The position numbers were made by a program, and so were the translations under genes. This document shows, in pieces, positions 47,073 to 57,265 of a stretch of 64,000 nucleotides of DNA (position 1 is the first letter of the stretch; every line of letters begins with the position of its first letter). Origin of the DNA: Limimaricola soesokkakensis (lineage in GTDB: Bacteria; Pseudomonadota; Alphaproteobacteria; Rhodobacterales; Rhodobacteraceae). Under the pieces are notes generated by a model. The model saw nothing but the letters and a program-made list of their open reading frames with translations, was not told where the DNA came from and made no database searches. The DNA lies in the NCBI RefSeq assembly GCF_900172345.1, contig NZ_FWFY01000004.1, positions 62,001-126,000 on the forward strand. The letters run 5' to 3'.

Positions 47073-47842
47073 GCCTTTCCGTCTCGCTGACCGCCATCCC
47101 CGGCATCCCCGACATCTGCGAGGGCGACGATCTCGCCGCGATTATCGGCGACCGGCTCGACGCCGCCGATCTCGGCCTGCGCCATGGCGACATCCTCTGC
47201 GTCGCGCAGAAGATCTTCTCCAAGGCCGAAGGCTGCATCATCCCGCTCGACACGGTGATGCCTTCCGAGGAGGCGCTTCGCTACGCCGAGGAGCTCAACA
47301 AGGACGCCCGCAAGGTCGAGGTGGTGCTGCGCGAAAGCACCCGCGTGGTCCGCTCCTTCCGCCGCCCCGATCAGAATGAGGGCACGATGATCTGCGAGCA
47401 TCGGCTCGGCTTCATTTCGGCCAACGCGGCGGTCGATGAATCGAATTTCGGTGAAGAAAGCGCGGTGATGGTGCTGCCGCCCGATCCGGATGCGAGCTGT
47501 GCCACGCTGCGCGAGGCGCTCCATGCGCGCTTCGGCGCCGAGATCGGGGTGGTCATGACCGACACCTTCGGCCGGCCCTGGCGGCTGGGACAGGTCAACG
47601 TCGCGATCGGCCTTTCAAAGGTGCCCGCGACGATCCGCGAGCAGGGCAACACCGACGCCTGGGGCCGCCCTTTGCAGGTCACCGAACCGGCGCTCGCCGA
47701 CGAGATCGCCGCCGCCTCGGGGCTGGTGGTGCGCAAGGACGGCAAGACCCCGGCGGTGCTGCTGCGCGGGCTCGACTGGACGCCTGCCGAGAGCCGCGGT
47801 GCCGACATTCTACGCAAGAAACAAGAGGACATGTTCAGATGA
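47069..47842 (+). CDS. cofE: Coenzyme F420-0:L-glutamate ligase CofE
   Basis: A 257-residue single-domain ligase adding glutamates to F420-0 with GTP. Motifs include [55 protein letters not shown] and [20 protein letters not shown]. It lacks the C-terminal flavin domain of actinobacterial FbiB, so a dehydro-F420 reductase step, if needed, must be elsewhere. It begins inside the cofC stop. Confidence 0.95.
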   Translation: MSLSVSLTAIPGIPDICEGDDLAAIIGDRLDAADLGLRHGDILCVAQKIFSKAEGCIIPLDTVMPSEEALRYAEELNKDARKVEVVLRESTRVVRSFRRPDQNEGTMICEHRLGFISANAAVDESNFGEESAVMVLPPDPDASCATLREALHARFGAEIGVVMTDTFGRPWRLGQVNVAIGLSKVPATIREQGNTDAWGRPLQVTEPALADEIAAASGLVVRKDGKTPAVLLRGLDWTPAESRGADILRKKQEDMFR

Positions 47843-48507
47843 CAATCGCGATCATTGGCGGCACGGGACCGCAGGGACAGGGCCTCGCGCTGCGCTTTGC
47901 GCGCGCCGGCGTCGAGGTGGTGCTCGGCGGCCGCGACGGCGTGCGCGCCGCCGCCATCGCCGAGGAACTGCAGGCGCAACTGCCCGGCAGTGCTGCAAAG
48001 ATCCGCGGCCTCGACAACGAGGGCGCGACCAAGGCCGCCGAAGAGATGGTGATCCTCGCCGTCCCCTTCTCGGCCCACAACGCCACACTTGAAGCACTCA
48101 AGCCCGCCCTCGCCGGCAAAATCCTCGTCGACATCGTGGTGCCGCTCGCCGAGGGCGACCCCAAGAAGGTCGACATGCCGCCCGAGGGCTCGGCCACCGA
48201 GGCCGCGCAGGCGCTTTTGGGCCCCGACATCCCGGTGATCGGCGCGCTGCACAACGTCTCGGCGGTGACGCTGAAGGCGCTCGACCAGTCGATCAACTGC
48301 GACATACTCGTCTGCGGCAACAGCCTTGATGCCCGCAAGAAGGTGATCGAGCTGGTGCGCAAGCTCGGCGTCGAGGCCTACAACGCGGGCGACGCGCAAT
48401 CGGCGCGCTGCATCGAGGCAATCACCCCGATCCTGATCCGGCTGAACATCTCGAAAGCGGTGCCCTTCAGCCATGCGGGCATCCGCATCTGCCCGCCCGA
48501 TCACTGA
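47839..48507 (+). CDS. npdG: F420H2:NADP+ oxidoreductase
   Basis: A 222-residue Fno/NpdG protein. The N-terminal NADP Rossmann motif is [20 protein letters not shown], and [13 protein letters not shown] and the C-terminal [18 protein letters not shown] fit the family. It moves hydride between NADPH and F420. It is the last of five consecutive ATGA-overlapping junctions. With no glucose-6-phosphate F420 dehydrogenase in the window, this is the visible route to F420H2. Confidence 0.93.
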   Translation: MTIAIIGGTGPQGQGLALRFARAGVEVVLGGRDGVRAAAIAEELQAQLPGSAAKIRGLDNEGATKAAEEMVILAVPFSAHNATLEALKPALAGKILVDIVVPLAEGDPKKVDMPPEGSATEAAQALLGPDIPVIGALHNVSAVTLKALDQSINCDILVCGNSLDARKKVIELVRKLGVEAYNAGDAQSARCIEAITPILIRLNISKAVPFSHAGIRICPPDH

Positions 48508-48548
48508 ACGAACAAAAGACCATCGATTTTCTAGGGAGGAAAAATCAC

Positions 48549-49589
48549 ATGGAATTCGGCATCTGCTTCAAGGGCTTCGTCGAACCCGAACGCGCCCGCG
48601 CGCTGGTCCGCCAGGCCGAAAACGCAGGCTTCGACTATTGCTGGTTCTACGACAGCCACATCCTGTGGCGCGAGAGCTTCGTCGCCATGGCGATGTGCAT
48701 GGAGCACACCACCAAGATGCGCTTCGGCCCGCTGGTGACCAACCCGAACTCGCGCGAGTGGTCGGTCGCGGCCTCACTGTTCGGATCGCTCGCCAAGCAG
48801 TCCGGCGGCCGCTTCGACATCGGTCTCGGCCGCGGCGACAGCGCGGTGCGCGTGATGGGCAAGAAGCCGTCGACGCTCAAGCGTCTGGAGGAGTTCACCC
48901 ATGTGGTGAAGGCGCTGATCCGCGGCGAGGAAGTGCAGTACGGCGAATGCCCCGAGCCGGTAAAGTTCCCCTGGGCCGACGGCTATGAGCTTCCCGTCTG
49001 GATCGGCGCCTACGGCCCCAAGGCGCTGGCTTCGGCCGGCCGTGTCGGTGACGGCGTGGTGTTGCAGATCGCGGAGCCGAAGATCGTGAAGTGGCTGGCC
49101 GATCAGGCCAAGAACGCCGGCACCGAGGCCGGGCTCGACATGTCGAACTACAAGGTGATGGCCGCCGCGCCGGCCCATACCGGGCCGATCGACGAGGCGA
49201 TCGAGAAGGTGAAGTGGTTCCCCGCCATGGTCGGCAACCACGTCGCCGACATCGTCGAGAAATACGGTGCCGACAGCGACCAGGTGCCCTCCTCGCTCAC
49301 GTCCTACATCGAGAACCGCAAAGGCTACGACTACTCCAAGCACGGCCAGAGCGATAACCCGTATCTCGACTTCATCACCGAGGACATCATCAAGAGCTTC
49401 TGCGTGCTTGGCACCCCCGAAGAGCACATCGCCAAGATCCGCGAGCTTGAGGAAGCCGGGACCACGCAGTTCAACATCTATCTCGACAGCGGCGACGAGG
49501 AGAAGATCATCGCCGATTACGGCGACACGGTGATCCCGGCCTTCCGCGAGAAGGCGGACAACGTCACCAAGTTGAAGGCCGTCTCCTAA
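48549..49589 (+). CDS. LLM-class F420-dependent oxidoreductase (TIGR03842/CPS_4043-like)
   Basis: A 346-residue luciferase-like TIM-barrel enzyme. FGICFKGFVEPERARALVRQ, WFYDSHILWRESFVAMAMC, GPLVTNPNSREWSVAAS and RFDIGLGRGDSAVRVMGKKP match the proteobacterial branch near methylene-tetrahydromethanopterin reductase, whose reaction was not known to me. It starts 41 nt after npdG with a strong AGGGAGG site, so it may be translated most. It is the only F420-type consumer visible. My hypothesis from context is F420H2-dependent reduction of uracil/thymine. Confidence 0.88.
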   Translation: MEFGICFKGFVEPERARALVRQAENAGFDYCWFYDSHILWRESFVAMAMCMEHTTKMRFGPLVTNPNSREWSVAASLFGSLAKQSGGRFDIGLGRGDSAVRVMGKKPSTLKRLEEFTHVVKALIRGEEVQYGECPEPVKFPWADGYELPVWIGAYGPKALASAGRVGDGVVLQIAEPKIVKWLADQAKNAGTEAGLDMSNYKVMAAAPAHTGPIDEAIEKVKWFPAMVGNHVADIVEKYGADSDQVPSSLTSYIENRKGYDYSKHGQSDNPYLDFITEDIIKSFCVLGTPEEHIAKIRELEEAGTTQFNIYLDSGDEEKIIADYGDTVIPAFREKADNVTKLKAVS

Positions 49590-49617
49590 GGAGCGCATCG
49601 CGCCTTAGAGACGCCGA

Positions 49618-49645
49618 CCGGCGGGCAGCCCACCCTGCCCGCCGG
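49618..49645 (+). terminator. Strong hairpin after the F420 oxidoreductase
   Basis: A perfect 11-bp stem CCGGCGGGCAG/CTGCCCGCCGG with a 6-nt loop lies 29 nt past the stop. No T-tract follows, so it may be partial, or a stabilising 3' end before the regulator gene. Confidence 0.75.
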
Positions 49646-49726
49646 AACGGTCCGCCCCGCTGGCCTCGCCATTCCAGTTGTGCGATAGGGCGTGCGGATC
49701 GACCTATACGAGGGGCTGGACGGCTC

Positions 49727-50350
49727 ATGGCACGCATGGCAGGCACGAAGCCCAAGACCCGGATCCAGCGCAAGAACACCGAACAGATCCTCGGCGCCGC
49801 GCTCGAGGTCTTCGCGCAGCACGGCTCCTCCGGTGCCTCGATCAACCTGATCGCCAAGACCGCCGGGCTGACCACGCCGAACCTGCTCTACTACTTCGAA
49901 AGCAAGGACGCGATCCGCCGGGAGCTTCTGGCCCGCACGCTACAGCTGTGGATGGCGCCCCTGAACATGCTCAGCCCGCATGGCGAGCCGGTCGAGGAGA
50001 TCTGCCAGTACATCCGGCGCAAGCTCGACATCTCCAAGAACTTCCCCAAGGAAAGCAAGTTCTTCGCCAATGAGATCCTGAGCGGGCTGCCGCAGTCCAA
50101 GAGCGAGATCTTCGGTCCGCTGAAGGAGCTCTACAACGCCAAGATCGCGGTGCTGGAAGACTGGATCCAAACGGGCCGCATCGCGCCCGTCGATCCGCAT
50201 CACCTGCTCTACTCGATCTGGGCCACGACCCAGCACTACGCCGATTTCGACGTCCAGATCGAGGAGATCGCGCCGGAAAAGGCCAAGGACCGTTTCGCGG
50301 ATGCCGAGGCGTTCCTGATCGAGATGTATCGAAAGCTGCTCACCGTCTAA
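49727..50350 (+). CDS. RutR-like TetR family regulator
   Basis: A 207-residue TetR protein closely resembling E. coli RutR, the uracil-sensing regulator. The helix-turn-helix ends in [19 protein letters not shown]. The C-terminal domain shares [43 protein letters not shown] and TQHYADF. Trp165 and Gln169 in the WATTQ motif align with RutR residues in the uracil pocket, as I recall its structure. It lies downstream of the F420 oxidoreductase. I find no perfect RutR-consensus palindrome nearby, so its operator may differ. Confidence 0.85.
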   Translation: MARMAGTKPKTRIQRKNTEQILGAALEVFAQHGSSGASINLIAKTAGLTTPNLLYYFESKDAIRRELLARTLQLWMAPLNMLSPHGEPVEEICQYIRRKLDISKNFPKESKFFANEILSGLPQSKSEIFGPLKELYNAKIAVLEDWIQTGRIAPVDPHHLLYSIWATTQHYADFDVQIEEIAPEKAKDRFADAEAFLIEMYRKLLTV

Positions 50351-50537
50351 TCCAAACGATCGGTCCTGTCCCTCGGCCGGGAAATCGGCCGGGACGCCGG
50401 CCGGTTTTGCCCGACTTCGGCGTTTCCGGCGTGTCATCGCCCAAACCCCGACTTCGTCAGGCCGGACGCGGCAGTCACCCTTTTGCCGCTCGGCCTGCAG
50501 GCGTATGAGGGTCCCCGCAGGGGAAGAAAGGACTGAC

Positions 50538-52880
<2,343 letters not shown>

Positions 52881-52907
52881 GACCGAACCCCGCCCGAGGT
52901 TTCAGAG

Positions 52908-52931
52908 GGCGGCGGCACTCAGACCGCCGCC
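52908..52931 (+). terminator. Hairpin after tex
   Basis: An 8-bp stem GGCGGCGG/CCGCCGCC with an 8-nt loop lies 27 nt after the tex stop. No T-tract follows, so its strength is uncertain. Confidence 0.6.
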
Positions 52932-52943
52932 AGCGCCAGCTCC

Positions 52944-53156
52944 TTAGGGCCCAAATGACCGCCGCAGTTTGATGGTCTCGACGGCAGGCACGTGTACGGG
53001 GGCCATCTGCGGCAACGGGGTGAGAAACACACCCGAGGACCTCCGGCGAGCCGTCTTGGCCGCGGCTTCCTGGCCCGCATGAAAGGCATGCCGCTTCACC
53101 GGACCGACGGCTGTCGACCGGGTGACTTCGATCGATGAATCAGACGCGAAAAACAT
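52944..53156 (-). CDS. Hypothetical small basic protein
   Basis: A 70-codon frame (MFFASDSSIEVTRSTAVGPV onward, ending ETIKLRRSFGP) lies in the 470-bp gap between tex and the stress protein. Its third positions are fairly GC-rich, which supports coding, but I recognise no family and the ribosome site is weak. It has no clear membrane segment. The rest of the gap (to 53351) holds only the stress protein's leader. Confidence 0.35.
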   Translation of the reverse strand: MFFASDSSIEVTRSTAVGPVKRHAFHAGQEAAAKTARRRSSGVFLTPLPQMAPVHVPAVETIKLRRSFGP

Positions 53157-53351
53157 GCGGCCACGCCGCCGCCCGTGCCTCCGCCGCCGAACCGGAGGGA
53201 TCGGCGGCGCTGCCTTGGGACACGGGCAAACGAATGGGCGACACCCGATCCCCGCGATACTATGCTGTTCACGCGGGCGTTTTCCCCGTGTGATCGATGC
53301 CAAGCGAAAGGCGCGAGGGCGCCGACCGCCGCCAAGACAGGAGATGCCCCA

Positions 53352-53789
53352 ATGACGACACGGCTCGTAGTCGGTCTGGACGGCCATGCCTCGGGGGAAC
53401 GCGCCCTCGACTTTGCCGTCACCCAGGCCCGGCTCATCGGCGATTGCGATCTCGTGGTCGCCTATGTGATCGAATGGTCACCATTCTCGTTCCACTCCGC
53501 CGAGGAGAACGCGCAGCGTCACAAGCGTCGCGAGGAGGAGATCAGCACGGTGATGAGCCGGGTGATCGATCCGGCGGTGAAGAAACTCGAGAAGCTGGGG
53601 ATCAAGGCCACCGGCGTCGTGCGCCATGGCGACGTGGCCGACACGCTCAATGCCATTGCCAAGCAGCAGAAGGCGGCACAGATCATCGTGGCGCGCTCCT
53701 CCGAGGGCGGCTTTTCCAGCCGCATCTTCGGCTCCTCGACCTTCAACCTCGTGAAGGGGGCCGATCTGCCGGTCACGGTGGTGCAATGA
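53352..53789 (+). CDS. Universal stress protein, single UspA domain
   Basis: A 145-residue UspA-fold protein ([20 protein letters not shown] to [14 protein letters not shown]). The phosphate loop is in [18 protein letters not shown], which suggests nucleotide binding. AGGAG precedes the ATG at 53352. Its stop lies 11 nt before the symporter start, and an ATGA overlap offers an alternative start for the symporter, so the two are probably co-expressed. A regulatory role for the symporter is possible. Confidence 0.9.
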   Translation: MTTRLVVGLDGHASGERALDFAVTQARLIGDCDLVVAYVIEWSPFSFHSAEENAQRHKRREEEISTVMSRVIDPAVKKLEKLGIKATGVVRHGDVADTLNAIAKQQKAAQIIVARSSEGGFSSRIFGSSTFNLVKGADLPVTVVQ

Positions 53790-53800
53790 GGGGGCCGCAG

Positions 53801-55348
53801 ATGACCGCAGCCGCGATGGCGGCGTTCGCCGCGACACTTCTGACCGCAGGCGCCGCGCGGGCGCAGGAGGCCATGACGCTCGACGAGCGCGTCAACCAGA
53901 TCTTCGCAGAGGTCACGGGGCCCTTCGTCAGCTTCATCTTCGCGCCGCTCTACGGCACCGATTTCCCCTGGATCGTGATGTGGCTGGTGATCGCAGCCAC
54001 CGTGTTCACCCTCTATTTCGGCTTCGTGCAGTTCCGCTATTTCGGCCATTCGATCCGGCTGGTGAAGGGCGACTACTCCGATCCGGACGATGCGGGCGAG
54101 GTCAGCCATTTCCAGGCGCTGGCCACTGCGCTTTCGGGCACGGTGGGGCTTGGCAATATCGCGGGCGTCGCGGTGGCGGTCGGCATCGGCGGGCCGGGCG
54201 CGACCTTCTGGATGATCCTCGCGGGGCTCCTCGGGATGGCGTCCAAGTTCACAGAATGCACCTTGGGTGTGAAGTACCGCAACGAGTACGAGGACGGCAC
54301 TGTCTCCGGTGGCCCGATGTACTACCTGTCGAAGGGCTTCCGAGAGCTGGGCCTGCCGGGCGGCGGCGTGCTGGCGGTGCTGTTCTCGGTGTTCTGCATC
54401 CTCGGCTCGCTGGGCGGCGGCAACATGTTCCAGGCCAACCAGGCGCATGCCCAGATCTCCGGCATCCTCGGCGACTACCCAGGCTGGATCACCGGTCTCG
54501 TCTTCGCCTTCGTGGTGTTCCTGGTGATCGTCGGCGGCATCAAGTCGATCGCGCGAGTCACCGAGAAGATCGTGCCCTTCATGGGCGTCCTCTATGTCGG
54601 TGCGGCCCTGATCATCCTGATCGTCGAATACGACAAGATCGGCTGGGCCTTCGGACAGATCTTCGAAGGTGCCTTCAGCGGGCTCGGCGTGGCGGGCGGT
54701 CTGGTCGGCGCGCTGATCCAGGGCTTCAAGCGGGCCGCCTTCTCGAACGAGGCGGGCGTGGGTTCGGCCGCGATCGCCCACTCGGCGGTGCGCACCAAGG
54801 AGCCGATCACCGAGGGTTTCGTGTCGCTTCTGGAGCCGCTGATCGACACGGTGGTGATCTGCACCATGACCGCGCTCGTGATCACCATCTCGGGCCAGCT
54901 CATCACCGACCCGCAGACCGGCCGCTTCGTGCTCGACGAGGCCGGTGCCGCGATCGCCACGATCGACGGCAATACAGGCGTGGCGCTGACCTCGGCGGCC
55001 TTCGCCGAGGGGATCAGCTGGTTCCCCTACGTGCTGGCCGTGGCGGTGGTGCTCTTCGCCTTCTCGACGATGATCAGCTGGTCCTATTACGGGCTCAAGG
55101 CCTGGACCTACCTGTTCGGCGAGGGCAAGACCAAGGAGTTGATCTTCAAGCTGATCTTCTGCGCCTTCGTGGTGATCGGCGCGGCGGCCAATCTCGGGCC
55201 GGTGATCGACTTCTCCGATGCCGCGATCTTCGCGATGGCCGTGGTCAACATCCTCGGCCTCTACTTCCTGATGAAGGTGGTTCGCCAAGAGCTCCGCTCT
55301 TATGGCAGGCGGCTGCGCTCGGGTGAGATCGTCGCCTACAGGGCCTGA
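53801..55348 (+). CDS. AGCS family amino-acid:cation symporter
   Basis: A 515-residue alanine/glycine:cation symporter with about 11 membrane segments. The N-terminal stretch [20 protein letters not shown] looks like a cleavable signal before the first helix. AGCS signatures are [49 protein letters not shown] and [17 protein letters not shown] prefer the ATG at 53801, with GAGGGGG 6 nt upstream, over the ATG at 53786 that overlaps the stress protein stop. It probably takes up a small neutral amino acid with Na+. Confidence 0.92.
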   Translation: MTAAAMAAFAATLLTAGAARAQEAMTLDERVNQIFAEVTGPFVSFIFAPLYGTDFPWIVMWLVIAATVFTLYFGFVQFRYFGHSIRLVKGDYSDPDDAGEVSHFQALATALSGTVGLGNIAGVAVAVGIGGPGATFWMILAGLLGMASKFTECTLGVKYRNEYEDGTVSGGPMYYLSKGFRELGLPGGGVLAVLFSVFCILGSLGGGNMFQANQAHAQISGILGDYPGWITGLVFAFVVFLVIVGGIKSIARVTEKIVPFMGVLYVGAALIILIVEYDKIGWAFGQIFEGAFSGLGVAGGLVGALIQGFKRAAFSNEAGVGSAAIAHSAVRTKEPITEGFVSLLEPLIDTVVICTMTALVITISGQLITDPQTGRFVLDEAGAAIATIDGNTGVALTSAAFAEGISWFPYVLAVAVVLFAFSTMISWSYYGLKAWTYLFGEGKTKELIFKLIFCAFVVIGAAANLGPVIDFSDAAIFAMAVVNILGLYFLMKVVRQELRSYGRRLRSGEIVAYRA

Positions 55349-55371
55349 AGCGCGAGCGTGCTCGAAGACCA

Positions 55372-55402
55372 CCCCGCCGACCGGCCTGGACGGTCGGCGG
55401 GG
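55372..55402 (+). terminator. Hairpin after the AGCS symporter
   Basis: A perfect 11-bp stem CCCCGCCGACC/GGTCGGCGGGG with a 9-nt loop lies 23 nt past the symporter stop. A second 9-bp hairpin, GCGCGAGAA/TTCTCGCGC, follows at 55436-55462. Confidence 0.75.
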
Positions 55403-55557
55403 ATCGTCGCGACGGCGGTGCGACGAACGCGAAAGGCGCGAGAACTCGGCATTTTCTCGCGCAATACCCTGTCGTCACGCCCGTTCCGGCGCGCGCCCCA
55501 CCGCCATGTGACCGCGTTCCCCTTGCGAAGCCGGACGAAGATCGCACATATCGTCCC

Positions 55558-55887
55558 ATGATCCGCCTCGTCGCCATCTGCCTGCTTCTGATCGGCTCCC
55601 TGGTCCAGCTGTCCACGGCTGCGCCCGCGGGCCCCGTGAGCGGTCACGAAATGGCGATGACCGAGACCTCCCCCCATTGCCCGGACTGCGCTCCTGGCGA
55701 CAGCCGCGCTGTCATGGATTGCGCGGTCAACGGGCTTTGCGCCACGGCCCCGGGCGTGCTGGCCCCGGCCAGCGACCCTTCCGGTCCTGGTTCGGCCTGT
55801 AGCGAGTTGCCGCGCTGCTTCGCGGTGGAGACGCCAACCGGCGGCCATCCTGTCCCGATTCCCGTTCCTCCGAAAGATACGGCCTGA
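55558..55887 (+). CDS. Small exported Cys-rich protein
   Basis: A 109-residue protein with a signal peptide (IRLVAICLLLIGSLVQLSTA). The mature part contains HxMxM (HEMAM), CPDC, an MDCAVNGLC pair and a final CSELPRC, all possible thiol or metal ligands. I do not recognise the family. It heads a group with a DUF411 copper-type protein, so periplasmic metal handling is a reasonable guess. No strong ribosome site is visible. Confidence 0.6.
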   Translation: MIRLVAICLLLIGSLVQLSTAAPAGPVSGHEMAMTETSPHCPDCAPGDSRAVMDCAVNGLCATAPGVLAPASDPSGPGSACSELPRCFAVETPTGGHPVPIPVPPKDTA

Positions 55888-56068
55888 CCGATCGCGTGGT
55901 TTCGCGACGCGAAGCCATGCCACGCACAGCGTGGCTATCGTCAAACCGGAACGGCCATGTCCGCCCCTTCTGCCCCTTCACGCACGGAGAACGGGGCCGG
56001 ATGATGGCCGGGACCGGGAGCCTTTTCAGGCCGCCGATGGCGGCATTCACGACCGACAGGATATCACC

Positions 56069-56503
56069 ATGAAAACCATCAGAACCCTTGCGACCGCCAC
56101 CGTGTTCGGCTTTGCCGCGTTGCCGGTGCTCGCCCAGTCCATGACGCTTCACAAGGATCCAAATTGCGGCTGCTGCACGGCGCATGCCGAGTATCTGCGC
56201 GAGAACGGCTTCGAGGTGGAGATCCGCGAGACCTACGACCTCGCCACCGTCAACAAGGAAGCCGGCGTACCGCTCGGCCAGCAGGGCTGCCATACGGCGG
56301 TGGTCGACGGCTACGCGATCAGCGGCCATGTCCCGGCCGATCTGATCAAGCGCTTCCTGGAGGAAAAGCCCGAAGGCGCCATCGGCCTCACCCTCCCTGG
56401 CATGCCGATGGGTGCGCCCGGCATGGGCGACGATCCGGAGGCGCAGCTCGACGTGATGCTGATCGACGCCGAGGGCGTGTCACACCCCTACCCGGCCGAG
56501 TGA
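56069..56503 (+). CDS. DUF411 family periplasmic metal-binding protein
   Basis: A 144-residue exported protein of the DUF411 (CopG-like) family. After a signal peptide (TLATATVFGFAALPVLAQ) comes LHKDPNCGCCTAHAEYLREN with Cys33, Cys35 and Cys36, then QGCHTAVVDGY and the ISGHVPADLI region. The family is linked to copper resistance. It has a Met/Gly-rich segment, PGMPMGAPGMG, that could bind copper. It lies 180 nt after the Cys-rich gene and just before a tiny membrane protein and a cytochrome c. Confidence 0.88.
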   Translation: MKTIRTLATATVFGFAALPVLAQSMTLHKDPNCGCCTAHAEYLRENGFEVEIRETYDLATVNKEAGVPLGQQGCHTAVVDGYAISGHVPADLIKRFLEEKPEGAIGLTLPGMPMGAPGMGDDPEAQLDVMLIDAEGVSHPYPAE

Positions 56504-56557
56504 GCCGACCTTGGCGGGGTCGGCGCGCCGGCCCCGCCCACATATCGAATCGATGGA

Positions 56558-56698
56558 ATGGATACCGACATGATGATGATGAACGGCATGGGCGGCGGCA
56601 TGATGCTCGCCATGGGCGCGGTCTGCCTGCTGGCGATCGCGGTGCTGCTGCTCGCGGCGGCCGCCTTGGTCAAGTACCTGCGCAGCCCGGGAAACTAG
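56558..56698 (+). CDS. Tiny Met-rich-start membrane protein
   Basis: A 46-codon gene. The N-terminus reads MDTDMMMMNGMGGGMMLAMG and is followed by one hydrophobic helix (AVCLLAIAVLLLAAAALVKY) and a short basic tail. A 42-residue start at 56570 is also possible. The TAG stop is one base before the cytochrome ATG, which suggests coupling. Small proteins of this build occur in copper-resistance clusters; the methionines might bind copper, but this is inference. Confidence 0.65.
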   Translation: MDTDMMMMNGMGGGMMLAMGAVCLLAIAVLLLAAAALVKYLRSPGN

Positions 56699-56699
56699 G

Positions 56700-57134
56700 A
56701 TGAAGGGCAAGGCGCGCATCGCCATGGCCGTCGGGGCTGGGGCCGTGGCATTGGCGGCGGGCGGCCTGCTGCTTTGGCCATCGGTCCCGGAGGCCGATGG
56801 CCGTGCGCTCTATCTCGACAACTGCGCGTCCTGTCACGGCGCGGCGCTCGAGGGGCAGCCCGATTGGCGCCGCCCCGGCCCCTCGGGCCGCCTGCCCGCG
56901 CCGCCGCATGACGCGAGCGGCCATACTTGGCACCACCCCGACCGGGTGCTGCGCGAGATCGTGCGGCGCGGCTCCGCCGCCGTGGTGGGACAAGGCTACG
57001 AAAGCGACATGCCGGGCTTCGAAGGCATTCTGACCGACGCCGAGATCGACGCGATCCTCGACTACATCAAGTCCACATGGCCCGACCGCGAGCGCAGCTT
57101 TCAATCCCGCGTCACCGAGGCGGATGGGGGCTGA
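56700..57134 (+). CDS. Monoheme cytochrome c
   Basis: A 144-residue membrane-anchored or exported class I cytochrome c. The N-terminal hydrophobic segment is AMAVGAGAVALAAGGLLLWP, the heme site is CASCH at 42-46, and the likely axial Met is in ESDMPGFEG, before the closing helix EIDAILDYIKSTWPDRE. It follows the tiny membrane protein by one base. It may serve as an electron carrier for periplasmic copper oxidation, a guess from its position only. Confidence 0.85.
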   Translation: MKGKARIAMAVGAGAVALAAGGLLLWPSVPEADGRALYLDNCASCHGAALEGQPDWRRPGPSGRLPAPPHDASGHTWHHPDRVLREIVRRGSAAVVGQGYESDMPGFEGILTDAEIDAILDYIKSTWPDRERSFQSRVTEADGG

Positions 57135-57220
57135 GACGCGCGCGGGCCACGGGTCCGGCCGCGCGGCGCGTCCGGACCGCGATCGGGGGTGCGCCCGGCC
57201 CGCTGAGGCTGTAGGGATGC

Positions 57221-57248
57221 GTCCCGTGGCGCCTGGGCGCCGCGGGAC
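57221..57248. other. Hairpin between cytochrome c and the DedA gene
   Basis: A 12-bp stem GTCCCGTGGCGC/GCGCCGCGGGAC with one T-G pair and a 4-nt loop lies 86 nt past the cytochrome stop and 17 nt before the DedA ATG. It may end the copper group's transcript or hide the next start. Confidence 0.65.
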
Positions 57249-57265
57249 ACCAGAGGGGCCCTTGC

